This document shows positions 25,532 through 33,397 of a stretch of 51,754 nucleotides of DNA, piece after piece. Within the stretch, counting starts at the first letter, position 1. Every line of letters starts with the position of its first letter. Both the position numbers and the translations under genes were made by a program. The DNA lies in assembly GCF_025144725.1 (NCBI RefSeq), contig NZ_JALXKS010000018.1, positions 1-51,754 of the forward strand. The letters run 5' to 3'. Under the pieces are notes generated by a model. That model was not told where the DNA came from and did not search any database. It worked only from the letters and a program-made list of their open reading frames with translations. Source of the DNA: Brevibacterium sp. p3-SID960. GTDB taxonomy: Bacteria; Actinomycetota; Actinomycetes; Actinomycetales; Brevibacteriaceae.

Positions 25532-27019
25532 GCCGGCGGTGGCGTCGAAGCGGTCGAGGAACTCCTTCGCCCAGCCTGAGGGCTTCGGATCTACGCCGTG
25601 CAGGGACATGCGGGCTCCCGTGGCCGTCCCGCGTTCGGTGGCGGTGAAGACGGGGCGGCCACCGGTGGACAGCGTGATGAGCGCCCTGCCGTCCCATCCG
25701 GTGTCGCGCAGCACCTCGATGAGGGCGTCTTGGCTGGCTGCGCTCCTTAGGTCCTGGCCGTCGGTGGGGCGGACGTCGAGACGAAAGTCCGCGCCTGTTC
25801 CGCCGACGGACGTCGACATGCGCACTGAGGTGAAGCCGGTATCCCATAGCGCTGCGAGAAGGTCGGCATGGGCTGGCCACGCTGCGACGGGGAAAGTGGC
25901 GCTGTCGTCTGGGTGATCGGAGTTGCTGACGGTGAGCCTTACCGCGCCGGGCAGCGGCCACTGGTTGCCGGCGATCAGGGCAGCAAGATCGCGCAGCTCG
26001 GTGCTGGTTGGGGTCACGACGTTCATGGACTGGCGGTTGAGTGCGATGTGCTCGACGCTGATGCCGCGCTCGGCCAGCAGATCCCAGGCCCGGAAGTACG
26101 CGCCAGCGTCTGCTCGGCCGTCGCCGAACCCCACACTCAGCCCCTCAGCGGAGACAGCGGTGAGGTCGGAGAGCTCGCCGGCCCCATATTCGGCGGTGAA
26201 GGCGTCGAGGACGTCTGGGATGTCGGCATCGTGTCCGACGAGCACGGTCGCGTTGGGGCGTTCGAGGGAGTGGGTCCACTTGACGGTGAAGGGCAGGCTG
26301 CCGGCCTGTTCTGCGGTGTCGTAGAACCGGGTGATGGCGTCCCGGACGCCAGGTTCGGACATATCGACGCGGGCGGTGACGCTCGGCTCTCCATCGTCTT
26401 CGCCCCCGCCGGAGGAGCCGGGGGCGTGTTCGACGAGATCGACCTCGTCAGCTGCTGCGGCTCGGCGCACTCCGAGGACGAGCTCCCGCTGACCGGTGGC
26501 GCCGGTGAGCCAGGTGCGCATGTCGGTGCCGAAGGTGAGTGTGACACCGGCGTTCATGTTCTCGCCGATCTCCCCGTCAGCGACATCGGGCAGGCTGGTG
26601 AGGAAGGGCAGCTGGGAGAGATTCAGCGGTCCTGGCTGCGGGACGCTGGCGGTGGTATTGCGGACGGTGTGCCCGACGGTTCCGGTGAACCGGCCGGATT
26701 CCACCCTCACCTCCGGCGGCCCCTGCGGGTAGCGGTAGTCGTTGACACGTGCGAGCAGGGCTTCCGCAGTGTCATCGAGGGCATCAGGATCAGTGTCTGC
26801 CTCGACGGTGACAGTGACATCGGTGCCCGCCCGCGTCACCGCAGTGACGCCGGCCAACCCCTCGACCTCAGAGACGAGGTCCGCGTAGGTCGACTCCGGC
26901 AGCGGTTTCGCAGGCTTCGTGCAGGCGCTCAGCGCGCCGCCGGTGAGCAGCAGGCACAGCAGCGCCCCGACGATCCGGAGTCGTCGCGGCCGGTGGGCGG
27001 AGTGTGGTGTGCTGCTCAT
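25529..27019 (-). CDS. putative secreted lipoprotein of unknown function
   Basis: A 496-residue protein with a lipoprotein signal (basic start, hydrophobic core about 16-30, LSAC with lipidated Cys33). The mature part is a soluble mixed alpha/beta region with no membrane segment and no motif I recognise. A Gly/Asp/Glu-rich linker near residue 205 divides it in two. Repeated segments of the type 'VTVEAD...TVR' hint at two or three related beta-alpha units. The start at 27019 is 6 nt after TAGCCT (27026-27031), another probable leaderless gene. Neighbours give no functional clue. Confidence 0.75.
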   Translation of the reverse strand: MSSTPHSAHRPRRLRIVGALLCLLLTGGALSACTKPAKPLPESTYADLVSEVEGLAGVTAVTRAGTDVTVTVEADTDPDALDDTAEALLARVNDYRYPQGPPEVRVESGRFTGTVGHTVRNTTASVPQPGPLNLSQLPFLTSLPDVADGEIGENMNAGVTLTFGTDMRTWLTGATGQRELVLGVRRAAAADEVDLVEHAPGSSGGGEDDGEPSVTARVDMSEPGVRDAITRFYDTAEQAGSLPFTVKWTHSLERPNATVLVGHDADIPDVLDAFTAEYGAGELSDLTAVSAEGLSVGFGDGRADAGAYFRAWDLLAERGISVEHIALNRQSMNVVTPTSTELRDLAALIAGNQWPLPGAVRLTVSNSDHPDDSATFPVAAWPAHADLLAALWDTGFTSVRMSTSVGGTGADFRLDVRPTDGQDLRSAASQDALIEVLRDTGWDGRALITLSTGGRPVFTATERGTATGARMSLHGVDPKPSGWAKEFLDRFDATAG

Positions 27020-27091
27020 ATCTTCAGGCTACAGACGAGCAGCCGGCGGCCGGTCACAGCGATGTTCCCGTTCGGGCACACCGCGTGCATA

Positions 27092-27200
27092 CGGCGACCA
27101 GCACCTCGGGAACGGGGAAGCCGCCTCGGAAGCGGCGACCAGCACCTCGGGAACGGGGAAGCCGCCTCGGAAGCGGCGACCAGCACCTCGGGAACGGGGC
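27092..27200. repeat. 41-bp tandem repeat, about 2.6 copies
   Basis: Units start at 27092, 27133 and 27174 and are identical where they overlap. Each holds CACCTCGGGAACGG, a variant of the dispersed 16-mer, plus a small stem GCCGC-N7-GCGGC. It lies in the 272-bp gap between the divergent lipoprotein and epimerase genes. Confidence 0.95.
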
Positions 27201-27291
27201 GTGCTCAGGGGAGTCACAGCAGACACGGCGCGGGCAATGATGCCGCCGCCCGGGCGGGCGCATTAGCCTGATCGCAAGGAGAGGAGTCGAA

Positions 27292-28248
27292 GTGAGAGTC
27301 GTCGTCACGGGTGCTGCCGGTTACGTCGGTCAGGCGATCGCCCGCAGGCTGGTCGAATCCGGTCGCCGGGTCACGAGCGTCGGGCTTGCCGATCCGCAGA
27401 TCAGCGGGGTTGAGCACCACGAGTGGGACATCCGTGAGGAGATTCCCACGCAGCTGCAGAACCGGCTGCGCTTCACCGATGCCGTCGTCCACGCCGCGGT
27501 CATCGACGATGACTGGGCAGCCGAGGACGAGCTGCAGGCCGTCAACGTCACCGGCACCCGCCATGTGCTCGACGCGTTCGGCAAGCCGCGGATGATCTGC
27601 CTGTCCAGCACCGCCGTCTACCCACCGGCCGATGCTCACCGCCAGCTTTACGAGGAGGGCGGGCCGGTCGATCCGCACCTTTACCTGTGCGCCTACGAGC
27701 GCAGTCGTGCCGAGGCCGAACGGGTCATCGCCCGGGTGCGGCCCGAAGCGCTCGTGCTGCGACCCAATGCCGTGTACGGACCAGACGACACGACGCTGTG
27801 GCCGGTGCTGGAGCGTGCGGCGGACGAGGGTGTCCTCCGGCTGCCTGACGGCGGGAAGCACACGATGACGATGACGCACATCGACACACTCACCGCAGCC
27901 GTCGATGCCGCGCTGACGAAGCCGCAGGCCTACGGGCCGATGAACATCGGCGACCCGCAGCCCTACATCGTGCACGAGGCGCTCACCACCTACCTCGGCC
28001 GGTTCGGCCACCCGTCGCTCGAACTCGACTCGATCGCTGCCGACCTTTCGCTCGTCAAGGCGTGGTTCGCTGAGCGCAAGGCGCGGCGGAAGAAGCGCCG
28101 CCCACCGTATACCAGGCACGCGATGCGGAATCTGGCCCGGGAACGGACGTACAGTCTGTCGCGGATGCACCGGATGCTCGGCATCGACGGGGTGCAGGGG
28201 CTGCGCCGGTTGGGGGCGGCCGCCGGGCAGGTGCCCCGACGCGACTGA
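27292..28248 (+). CDS. NAD-dependent epimerase/dehydratase family protein
   Basis: A 318-residue extended-SDR enzyme. It starts at the dinucleotide-binding motif TGAAGYVG (residues 5-12). The catalytic Ser/Tyr-x3-K region is altered: CLSSTAVYPP gives Ser, and YLCAYERSRAEAE gives Tyr followed by Arg at the lysine position, so activity is uncertain. Most family members act on nucleotide sugars. The GTG at 27292 has AGGAGAGG upstream, and a TAGCCT -10 lies at 27264-27269. The C-terminal 60 residues are very basic (KARRKKRRPPYTR). Confidence 0.82.
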   Translation: MRVVVTGAAGYVGQAIARRLVESGRRVTSVGLADPQISGVEHHEWDIREEIPTQLQNRLRFTDAVVHAAVIDDDWAAEDELQAVNVTGTRHVLDAFGKPRMICLSSTAVYPPADAHRQLYEEGGPVDPHLYLCAYERSRAEAERVIARVRPEALVLRPNAVYGPDDTTLWPVLERAADEGVLRLPDGGKHTMTMTHIDTLTAAVDAALTKPQAYGPMNIGDPQPYIVHEALTTYLGRFGHPSLELDSIAADLSLVKAWFAERKARRKKRRPPYTRHAMRNLARERTYSLSRMHRMLGIDGVQGLRRLGAAAGQVPRRD

Positions 28249-28303
28249 GGGGCCCGCCCAGTAAGGGCAGACCCCGCAGTGTCTGTGGCGCTAACGGTGC
28301 GGC

Positions 28304-28480
28304 CTAGAGCTGCCGGCGTCGGTTTGCCATGGTGATGAAGGCCAGCAGCAGCGCAAGAACTCCGACGCCGATGCAGATGTAGCCGACCATCGTCAGGTCC
28401 ATGAAGCTCCAGGCATCACGGACAGCGAAAGCCAGGATCGCGCCGACGAGGATGAGGAAGACTCCGACTCCGAATCCCAT
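28304..28480 (-). CDS. small DUF6458 membrane protein
   Basis: A 58-residue protein with two membrane helices (about 5-22 and 30-50) and a basic end ANRRRQL. The opening MGFGVGVFLILVGAILAFAV matches the DUF6458 pattern, common in actinobacteria and of unknown function. GGAG 8 nt before the ATG supports the short start; the frame continues upstream but without family similarity. Confidence 0.75.
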   Translation of the reverse strand: MGFGVGVFLILVGAILAFAVRDAWSFMDLTMVGYICIGVGVLALLLAFITMANRRRQL

Positions 28481-28729
28481 GGGGTGCTCCGTTTCTGTCG
28501 CGCCGGAGCGCTGGTCGCGCCCGACTCGGTCAGTTTCAGTATTGACGAAGTGCCCGCTGGAGACAACGACCACGCGCCAATCGGCGATCAGCGTCGTGCA
28601 GGCACCGGTGATGCGGGCGGTTTCGGATGCATCTGCGACTCCCGAGGTGCCGGTTGCGCCGGGTTCAGCCGCCCGGCTGGGAGCGTCGGCGCTGGTCACC
28701 TGGGAGTGTGGGTGTTGATCGCCTGGGAG
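28481..28729. other. intergenic stretch without a supported gene
   Basis: Several frames are open but none has a convincing start, length or family similarity. Two copies of CCTGGGAGTGT lie about 24 bp apart near 28699 and 28722, close to where the arginine deiminase remnant ends, so this may be the scar of the deletion that removed its 3' part. Confidence 0.4.
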
Positions 28730-29042
28730 TGTCGGACAGCGATGCGGCTGCGACGGTGCCGCAGGCACGCTCATCGACGACCGCCTCGAGCGCCGCCGCC
28801 CCCGCTTCGGGCACTGTAAGGTTTTCGGCGAGCAGCTCGCTGACGGGGGGGGACGCTCACCCCGGCATCGCGCAGGGCTGCGGTGAAGCCGTCGTGTTCG
28901 CTGCGGGCGGCCTCGGCGAGGGGCACGTCGTCGAAGAGCAGCGCGGACATATTGCTCGGGTCAGCCGCTCCAGTTCGATATCGGGCCGATGCACGATGAC
29001 GTCGCTCAGCCGCCCGGTCTGGGAGCCGACCCCCAGCGTCAC
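28730..29042 (-). pseudogene. arginine deiminase remnant (5' part only, two frameshifts)
   Basis: The frame begins at a GTG one base after the pheA stop codon with GVGSQTGRLSDVIVHRP, the characteristic N-terminus of arginine deiminase (arginine to citrulline + ammonia). After ELERLTRA a one-base loss near 28953-28957 shifts the frame, and the reading continues as ALLFDDVPLAEAARSEHDGF and AALRDAGVSV. A run of eight G (28845-28852, C on the coding strand) carries one extra base, after which VSELLAENLTVPEAG resumes. Homology stops near 28730, so only about the first 105 residues of about 410 remain and all catalytic residues are lost. The homopolymer could be a sequencing error; the truncation could not. 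Confidence 0.8.
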
Positions 29043-29043
29043 C

Positions 29044-29973
29044 TCAGCCCCGGATCTCTGTCAGCCAGTCTGCTGCGGCGGTGAAGGCCTGGGCGGTCAT
29101 GTCCGGGTCGACGATGACCTTCTCGCCGTCGGCTGAGGGGTAGGAGCCGAGGAACTGCAGGCGGCGGGCGATCCGGTGCACCCCGGTCAGCGCCTCGGCC
29201 ATCCGCGGCTCGGCCACATGCCCCTGGGCGTCGATGGAGAACTGGTAGAGGCCCAGCCCGTCGCCGGTGGGCCGGGATTCGATGCGCGAGAGGTTGACGC
29301 CGCGGGTGGAGAACTGCTCGAGCAGCTCCAGCAGCGCACCGGCCCGATCGGAGGCGAGCGCGGCGACAAGCGTCGTCTTATCAGCGCCGGTGGGTGCGGG
29401 CAGTTCGCGTTTGGTGGAGACGAGCACGAACCGGGTGGCGGTGTCATTGCGGTCGCCGATGTCATCGGCCAGCACGGTGAGCCCGTAGCGTTCGGCGGCC
29501 AGGGCCGGGCAGATCGCGGCCTGGTAGTCGACGTCTGATGCGGCGAGGTCGCGGGCGGCGGCCGCGGTCGAGGCGGCGGGGATGTAGTGGGCTTCGGGCA
29601 GGTGCTCTGACAGCCAGGCCCGCGTCTGCGCTTCGGCATGCGGGTGGGTGGAGAACGCGGTGACCTGTGACAGCTCGGTGCCGGGCGCGGCGGCGAGCAC
29701 GAAGCGCACGCGCACGACGGTTTCGGCCACGATCTGCAGCTGTCCGTGCTGGGTGAGCGCGTCGAGGGTCGCCGGCACGCCGCCTTCGAGTGAGTTCTCG
29801 ATCGGCACGACCGCGCCGGACAGCTCACCTGCGGCGACGGCGGCTAGGGCGGCGTCGGCGCTGCGCATGGGCCGGCGAGCGGCGTCCATCCGGTCGTGGG
29901 CGGTGAGCAGCTGGATGAGCGCAGCCTCGGTGAAGGTCGCCTCGGGTCCGAGATAGCCGAAGGACAGCGTCAC
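29044..29973 (-). CDS. pheA: prephenate dehydratase
   Basis: Converts prephenate to phenylpyruvate in phenylalanine synthesis. The 309-residue monofunctional enzyme has a periplasmic-binding-like catalytic domain starting YLGPEATFTE, with VPIENSLEGG near 57-66 and the catalytic TRF motif at 180-182 (NDTATRF). A C-terminal ACT domain (about 198-275; DRAGALLELL, SRIESRPT) is for feedback inhibition by phenylalanine. It starts with GTG, with AAAGGAG 6 nt upstream. The arginine deiminase remnant begins one base after its stop. The glycosyltransferase gene upstream is on the same strand, 22 bp away, suggesting co-transcription. Confidence 0.95.
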   Translation of the reverse strand: MTLSFGYLGPEATFTEAALIQLLTAHDRMDAARRPMRSADAALAAVAAGELSGAVVPIENSLEGGVPATLDALTQHGQLQIVAETVVRVRFVLAAAPGTELSQVTAFSTHPHAEAQTRAWLSEHLPEAHYIPAASTAAAARDLAASDVDYQAAICPALAAERYGLTVLADDIGDRNDTATRFVLVSTKRELPAPTGADKTTLVAALASDRAGALLELLEQFSTRGVNLSRIESRPTGDGLGLYQFSIDAQGHVAEPRMAEALTGVHRIARRLQFLGSYPSADGEKVIVDPDMTAQAFTAAADWLTEIRG

Positions 29974-29995
29974 GGTGGTCTCCTTTCGGGGCGTG

Positions 29996-30751
29996 TCAGC
30001 GGGTGCCGCGCCCGAGGCGGTGGCGGGCTCGGCGTGCCCGGCGCACGGTGAGTGCCCGCAGCACGTCGCGGTACTGAGCAGCCCGGTGCAGCTGGGCCCT
30101 GAGGTCTCGGCCGGTGACCCGGTGGTGGAGGTCGCATTCGACCTCTGTCACGCGCAGCCCGGCGTCGAGGACGTCGATCGTCATGGCGGTTTCGACGCCC
30201 CAGCCGGCGGCGAGCGGCAGGGCGGCTTCGAAGGCCTCACGGCTCAGGCATCGCATGCCCGACAGCGGCTGGGTGGCCTCGAAGCCGGTGAGCTCAGCGA
30301 TCCCCTTCTTCGCCAGGCCGACAACGAAGCCGAATCCGCCACCGGAGCGCTTCTGCGGCGGCAGGATCGCGATCGTCATATCGGCGTCGCCGTCGAGCAC
30401 CGGTGCGGTCAGCGGTGCGGTGGCGACTGCGGAGTCCTCCAGGTCGGCGTCGATGAACAGCAGCGCCCGGTGATCGGGGCGCTGCCCGGTGGGCGCATCG
30501 GTGATCTCGCGGTTGCGCACGGCGAACGCGCCAGTCATCATCGCGGCGGCCTTGCCGCGGTTCTTCCGGTGCACGAGCACCTGCGCTCCGGCCTGGCGGG
30601 CCAGGTTCGCGGTGTCGTCGGATGAGCCGTCGTCAACGACGATGACGAGGTCGACACCGGGGATCTGCCGGGTGGCGGCCACAGTCGCGGCGATCCGCTC
30701 GGCTTCATCCTTGGCCGGGATGACCGCGGCAACAGCTGGGGGTGCAGACAT
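29996..30751 (-). CDS. family 2 glycosyltransferase
   Basis: A 251-residue GT-A fold enzyme. The nucleotide-sugar site is seen in AAVIPAKDEAERI (about 7-19) and VVDDGSSDDT (about 37-46), and the metal-binding motif in LLFIDADLED. HRKNRGKAAAM resembles GpgS/DPM-like glycosyltransferases. There are no membrane helices, so it acts at the cytosolic face. The acceptor is unknown; dolichol- or polyprenyl-phosphate and glucosylglycerate-type products are possibilities. It lies between pheA and DUF5926, and an AGGAGG site precedes the ATG. The dispersed 16-mer overlaps its 3' end. Confidence 0.87.
   Translation of the reverse strand: MSAPPAVAAVIPAKDEAERIAATVAATRQIPGVDLVIVVDDGSSDDTANLARQAGAQVLVHRKNRGKAAAMMTGAFAVRNREITDAPTGQRPDHRALLFIDADLEDSAVATAPLTAPVLDGDADMTIAILPPQKRSGGGFGFVVGLAKKGIAELTGFEATQPLSGMRCLSREAFEAALPLAAGWGVETAMTIDVLDAGLRVTEVECDLHHRVTGRDLRAQLHRAAQYRDVLRALTVRRARRARHRLGRGTR
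30006..30021 (-). repeat. dispersed GC-rich 16-mer inside the glycosyltransferase 3' end
   Basis: The minus strand reads ACCGCCTCGGGCGCGG, an exact match to the consensus, within the last codons of the gene. Confidence 0.5.
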
Positions 30752-30786
30752 CGGATCCTGCCTCCTGACGTGCAGCGGGCGGTGGG

Positions 30787-31668
30787 TCAGCGGATGGTGA
30801 GCTGGCGGGAGACGACGCCGGCCTTGGCGCGGCGCTCGTCGTAGTCGAGGTTTCCGGTCTCGCTCATCGCGGCATCAAGCTTCGCGGCGAACGCGCCCAG
30901 CGGCTCTTCGACCGCATCGGGCTGGGTGCCGTCGGGCAGCTCCCAGACGGGGATGACGATGCCGTGGGCGCGAAAGCATCCGAGGTAGCGGCCGAGCCCG
31001 GACACGGTGTTCTCGCCGCGGGCGTGCAGGCGGGCCAGGCCGTTCATGACGGTGTCCTCGTCCTGCATCTGCGCCCAGCGCAGGTAGATGTGCCCGCCCA
31101 TCTCGGTCCAGTAGGCGGAGTCGGCGGAGACGAGCTTCTCGGTCGGGCTGATCGACTCGTTGGCCTGTTCGAGCGCAGCGGCGAGGTCCTCATCGCGGTG
31201 CTCGGCGTCATCGGCGAGCCAGTAGTCGAAGGTCTCCTGCACGCTGACGGTGAAGGGAGCAGAGGTGTCGAGAATGTCCTGCAGGCGCGGGCCGGACCCA
31301 GGGTTGGCGTTGGCTTCGGCGTAGGTGCCGGGTTCGGCATCCTTGACCTTGAGGATCGCTGCAGCGATATCGCGGGAGGGATCCGGGGAGGCGACCGGGA
31401 CCTGCATGCCGGCCATGATGACGCCGTCCTGGCGGTGCAGTGCCTGCCAGGCCGCCGGCAGCAGCGAGGCGATGACGATCTCGTCGCCGCCGTGCTCCTC
31501 GGTCAGCTTCGCCGTCGCGGTCGCGGCGGGCACGAGTTCGCGCAGGCACACGAGGTCGGCTTCGAACGGCAGGCCCTCAAAGGGGCGTTTGACGAAGCCG
31601 GCGGCCTGCTGCTTGGCCAGGCGTTTGGCGATGAGGTCTTCCTTGGACTTCTTGGACTTCTTTCCCAT
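30787..31668 (-). CDS. DUF5926 family protein
   Basis: A 293-residue soluble protein confined, as far as known, to actinobacteria. It has a Lys-rich start (MGKKSKKSKEDLIAKRLAKQ), then VCLRELVPAATA and SGLGRYLGCFRAHGIVIPVW, conserved segments of this family. Its function is unknown; the C-terminal region folds as alpha/beta. The start at 31668 is chosen because the Lys-rich N-terminus is conserved and a TACACT -10 (31676-31681) lies 7 nt upstream, giving a leaderless message; the longer frame is unsupported. It is often found near pheA, as here. Confidence 0.8.
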   Translation of the reverse strand: MGKKSKKSKEDLIAKRLAKQQAAGFVKRPFEGLPFEADLVCLRELVPAATATAKLTEEHGGDEIVIASLLPAAWQALHRQDGVIMAGMQVPVASPDPSRDIAAAILKVKDAEPGTYAEANANPGSGPRLQDILDTSAPFTVSVQETFDYWLADDAEHRDEDLAAALEQANESISPTEKLVSADSAYWTEMGGHIYLRWAQMQDEDTVMNGLARLHARGENTVSGLGRYLGCFRAHGIVIPVWELPDGTQPDAVEEPLGAFAAKLDAAMSETGNLDYDERRAKAGVVSRQLTIR

Positions 31669-31714
31669 GCCGGTCAGTGTATCGCCCGCGGCCGGTGCCG
31701 ATATCGTGGGTCTC

Positions 31715-32308
31715 ATGGCCCTCCTCCACTCCGGACTCCACGATTCCGCCGTCTCTAAGCGTCACATCCGCTACGCCCAGCGGCTCGTCGACGCCGGCTA
31801 CAGCTTCGACCTGCTCACTGCCGATGATCACGGCCCCGCTGCCGAGGTGCTGCGGGCTGCCGAGGCGACCGGCGCCTCGGGCGCGGATACCGGCACCGAG
31901 GCGACCGGCGCCTCGGGCGCGGACTTCGCGCTCCTGCCGCAGGACTCCGGGCTCATCGCCCGGTCCGCCGACGGACAGATCGCCGCCGTGCTCGCCGTCA
32001 CCGCCGTGAGCTTCGACAACGGCCAGGCGCTGCTCATCCGGGCGCTGGCCACCGCTGAGGAGTTCCGCTCGCAGGGGATCGCGACGGTGCTGGCGGGCAT
32101 GGCCCCGCAGGTGCTCTCGGCCGCCGGGCTGCAGACCCGCTGCCTGCTCGTTGCCGCCGTTCCCGAGGCGCGGGCGACGTTCGCACACCGGGCCGGGTTC
32201 CGGGTGCTCACCCCGGGCTCAGAGCTGCCGGTCGATCTCGGTGGGATCGACACCGACGTCTTCGGTGAGATCGGCGACCGATGCTGGTGTCTGAAGGAAG
32301 TGAAGTAG
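31715..32308 (+). CDS. GNAT-like acetyltransferase with an internal duplicated segment
   Basis: A 197-residue protein. The C-terminal part (about 85-190) has the acetyl-CoA-binding pattern EEFRSQGIATVLAG (R-x-x-G-I/A) and VPEARATFAHRAGF, typical of GNAT N-acetyltransferases. The N-terminal part contains EATGASGAD twice, 12 residues apart, encoded by an exact 26-bp direct repeat (31862-31887 and 31898-31923) carrying the dispersed GC-rich motif. TATCGT (31702-31707) lies 7 nt before the ATG, so it is probably leaderless and divergent from DUF5926. The substrate is unknown. Confidence 0.75.
   Translation: MALLHSGLHDSAVSKRHIRYAQRLVDAGYSFDLLTADDHGPAAEVLRAAEATGASGADTGTEATGASGADFALLPQDSGLIARSADGQIAAVLAVTAVSFDNGQALLIRALATAEEFRSQGIATVLAGMAPQVLSAAGLQTRCLLVAAVPEARATFAHRAGFRVLTPGSELPVDLGGIDTDVFGEIGDRCWCLKEVK
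31862..31923 (+). repeat. in-frame 26-bp direct repeat
   Basis: Two identical 26-bp copies offset by 36 bp (12 codons) within the GNAT-like gene. Each contains GGCGCCTCGGGCGCGG, a near copy of the dispersed 16-mer. Confidence 0.9.
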
Positions 32309-32348
32309 CGCTGGTATCGGCTTGTGCGGCCGCGGCCGGCAATCGCCG

Positions 32349-32379
32349 TTGACTCACCTGTGACGGGAGGCGGGACGCT
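32349..32379 (+). promoter_or_regulatory. MerR-type promoter with a 19-bp spacer
   Basis: TTGACT (32349-32354) and GACGCT (32374-32379) are separated by 19 bp, the over-long spacing that MerR-family activators correct by twisting DNA. The spacer has a partial dyad (CACCT/AGGCG). The -10 lies 6 nt before the ATG. Probably autoregulated. Confidence 0.45.
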
Positions 32380-32385
32380 GGAATC

Positions 32386-33231
32386 ATGTTGAGAATCGGA
32401 GCATTCGCACAGTTGACCGGCCTGAGCGTCAAGGTGCTCAGGCATTACGACGAGACCGGCGTGCTCTCGCCTGCGGCCACCGACCCGTTCACCGGGTACA
32501 GGATGTACGGCGCGGACCAGGCTCGCGATGGCGCGACAATCTGGTTGCTGCGCCGTGCCGGTGTTCCGCTGGCAGAGACGAGGGTCGCACTGGTAGGCGG
32601 CGATCCTGTTGCCGTGCTCGCCGCCCACCGAGCCCGCATCGCTGCTGAGCGTCAGGCTCAAGACCAGGCCGCGGCCGAAGCGGAGGCAGTTTTCGCCAGC
32701 TTCGCTCAGCCTGCCCCGGTCACGGAGCGGGACCGTCCCCCGTTGCCCTATGCCGGAGTCGTCATCAAAGTGCGTGTGGAGGATGTTGAGACGCTCGACG
32801 ATGAGAAGGCGAACGCGGCTTTCGAAGATCTGTACCGTCAGCTCTCCGCCGATGGGCATCAACCCAGTGGGGCTTTCTGGACGAGCTTGCGCGAAAGCAC
32901 TCGCGGCTGGGTGGAGGTCAGCTGTTGCTGGGCCTTGTCCGAACCGCTGCCAGGCGATTGGGGCGGTGCAGACATCGTCACCGGTGTGCTGCCGGAACGC
33001 CGGGAGCTTGTCGCCATTTGGCAGTTAACTGACGACACGCCACCGGGTGCCGCGATGCACCCGGCAGCGCTCGCGCTGATCGAAGCGAACGCCGACCGTG
33101 CGGACGAAAGCAGTAGGGCTTCCGGAGAGACTCGGGAGAACGGGGCGAACGCGGACGGGCTGACAGTGCGGCAGCAGGTCCGCTACGACCTCGACCCGCC
33201 AGTCGTCGAGCTGTCGATGCCGCTTGCCTGA
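32386..33231 (+). CDS. MerR-family transcriptional regulator with a GyrI-like effector domain
   Basis: A 281-residue regulator. The N-terminal winged helix (IGAFAQLTGLSVKVLRHYDETGVL, with GYRMYG) is typical of MerR and is followed by a dimerising helix (about 75-108). The C-terminal part (about 120-280; PYAGVVIKVRVEDVE, WVEVSCCWALSEPL) resembles BmrR/GyrI-type small-molecule domains. This architecture is that of multidrug sensors. The next gene downstream is a drug-type MFS pump, the likely target. The start fits the promoter and the conserved HTH. Confidence 0.88.
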   Translation: MLRIGAFAQLTGLSVKVLRHYDETGVLSPAATDPFTGYRMYGADQARDGATIWLLRRAGVPLAETRVALVGGDPVAVLAAHRARIAAERQAQDQAAAEAEAVFASFAQPAPVTERDRPPLPYAGVVIKVRVEDVETLDDEKANAAFEDLYRQLSADGHQPSGAFWTSLRESTRGWVEVSCCWALSEPLPGDWGGADIVTGVLPERRELVAIWQLTDDTPPGAAMHPAALALIEANADRADESSRASGETRENGANADGLTVRQQVRYDLDPPVVELSMPLA

Positions 33232-33239
33232 AGACGGTG

Positions 33240-33273
33240 TTGACACGATACCCGGTACGAACTTCGCGTTCGT
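33240..33273 (+). promoter_or_regulatory. candidate promoter and operator of the MFS pump
   Basis: TTGACA (33240-33245) is followed by a perfect inverted repeat ACGAAC-TTCGC-GTTCGT (33257-33273). No clear -10 is visible. The dyad is a candidate regulator site. Confidence 0.35.
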
Positions 33274-33397
33274 GCCGCAAGGCTCCGGACTCATGCCTCG
33301 GCCGTAACGTCAGTCGCGACTCAGCTCCGGTTGGAATAGCCTCTGGGAGCCGACTGTTTGCACAAGCGCCCGCGAGCCCACCCTGACAGGAGAACGC

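Noticed and set aside
28484..28819. A plus-strand frame of 111 codons after the DUF6458 gene
   Set aside because: Arg/Pro-rich shadow product without a ribosome-binding site, overlapping the deiminase remnant on the other strand.
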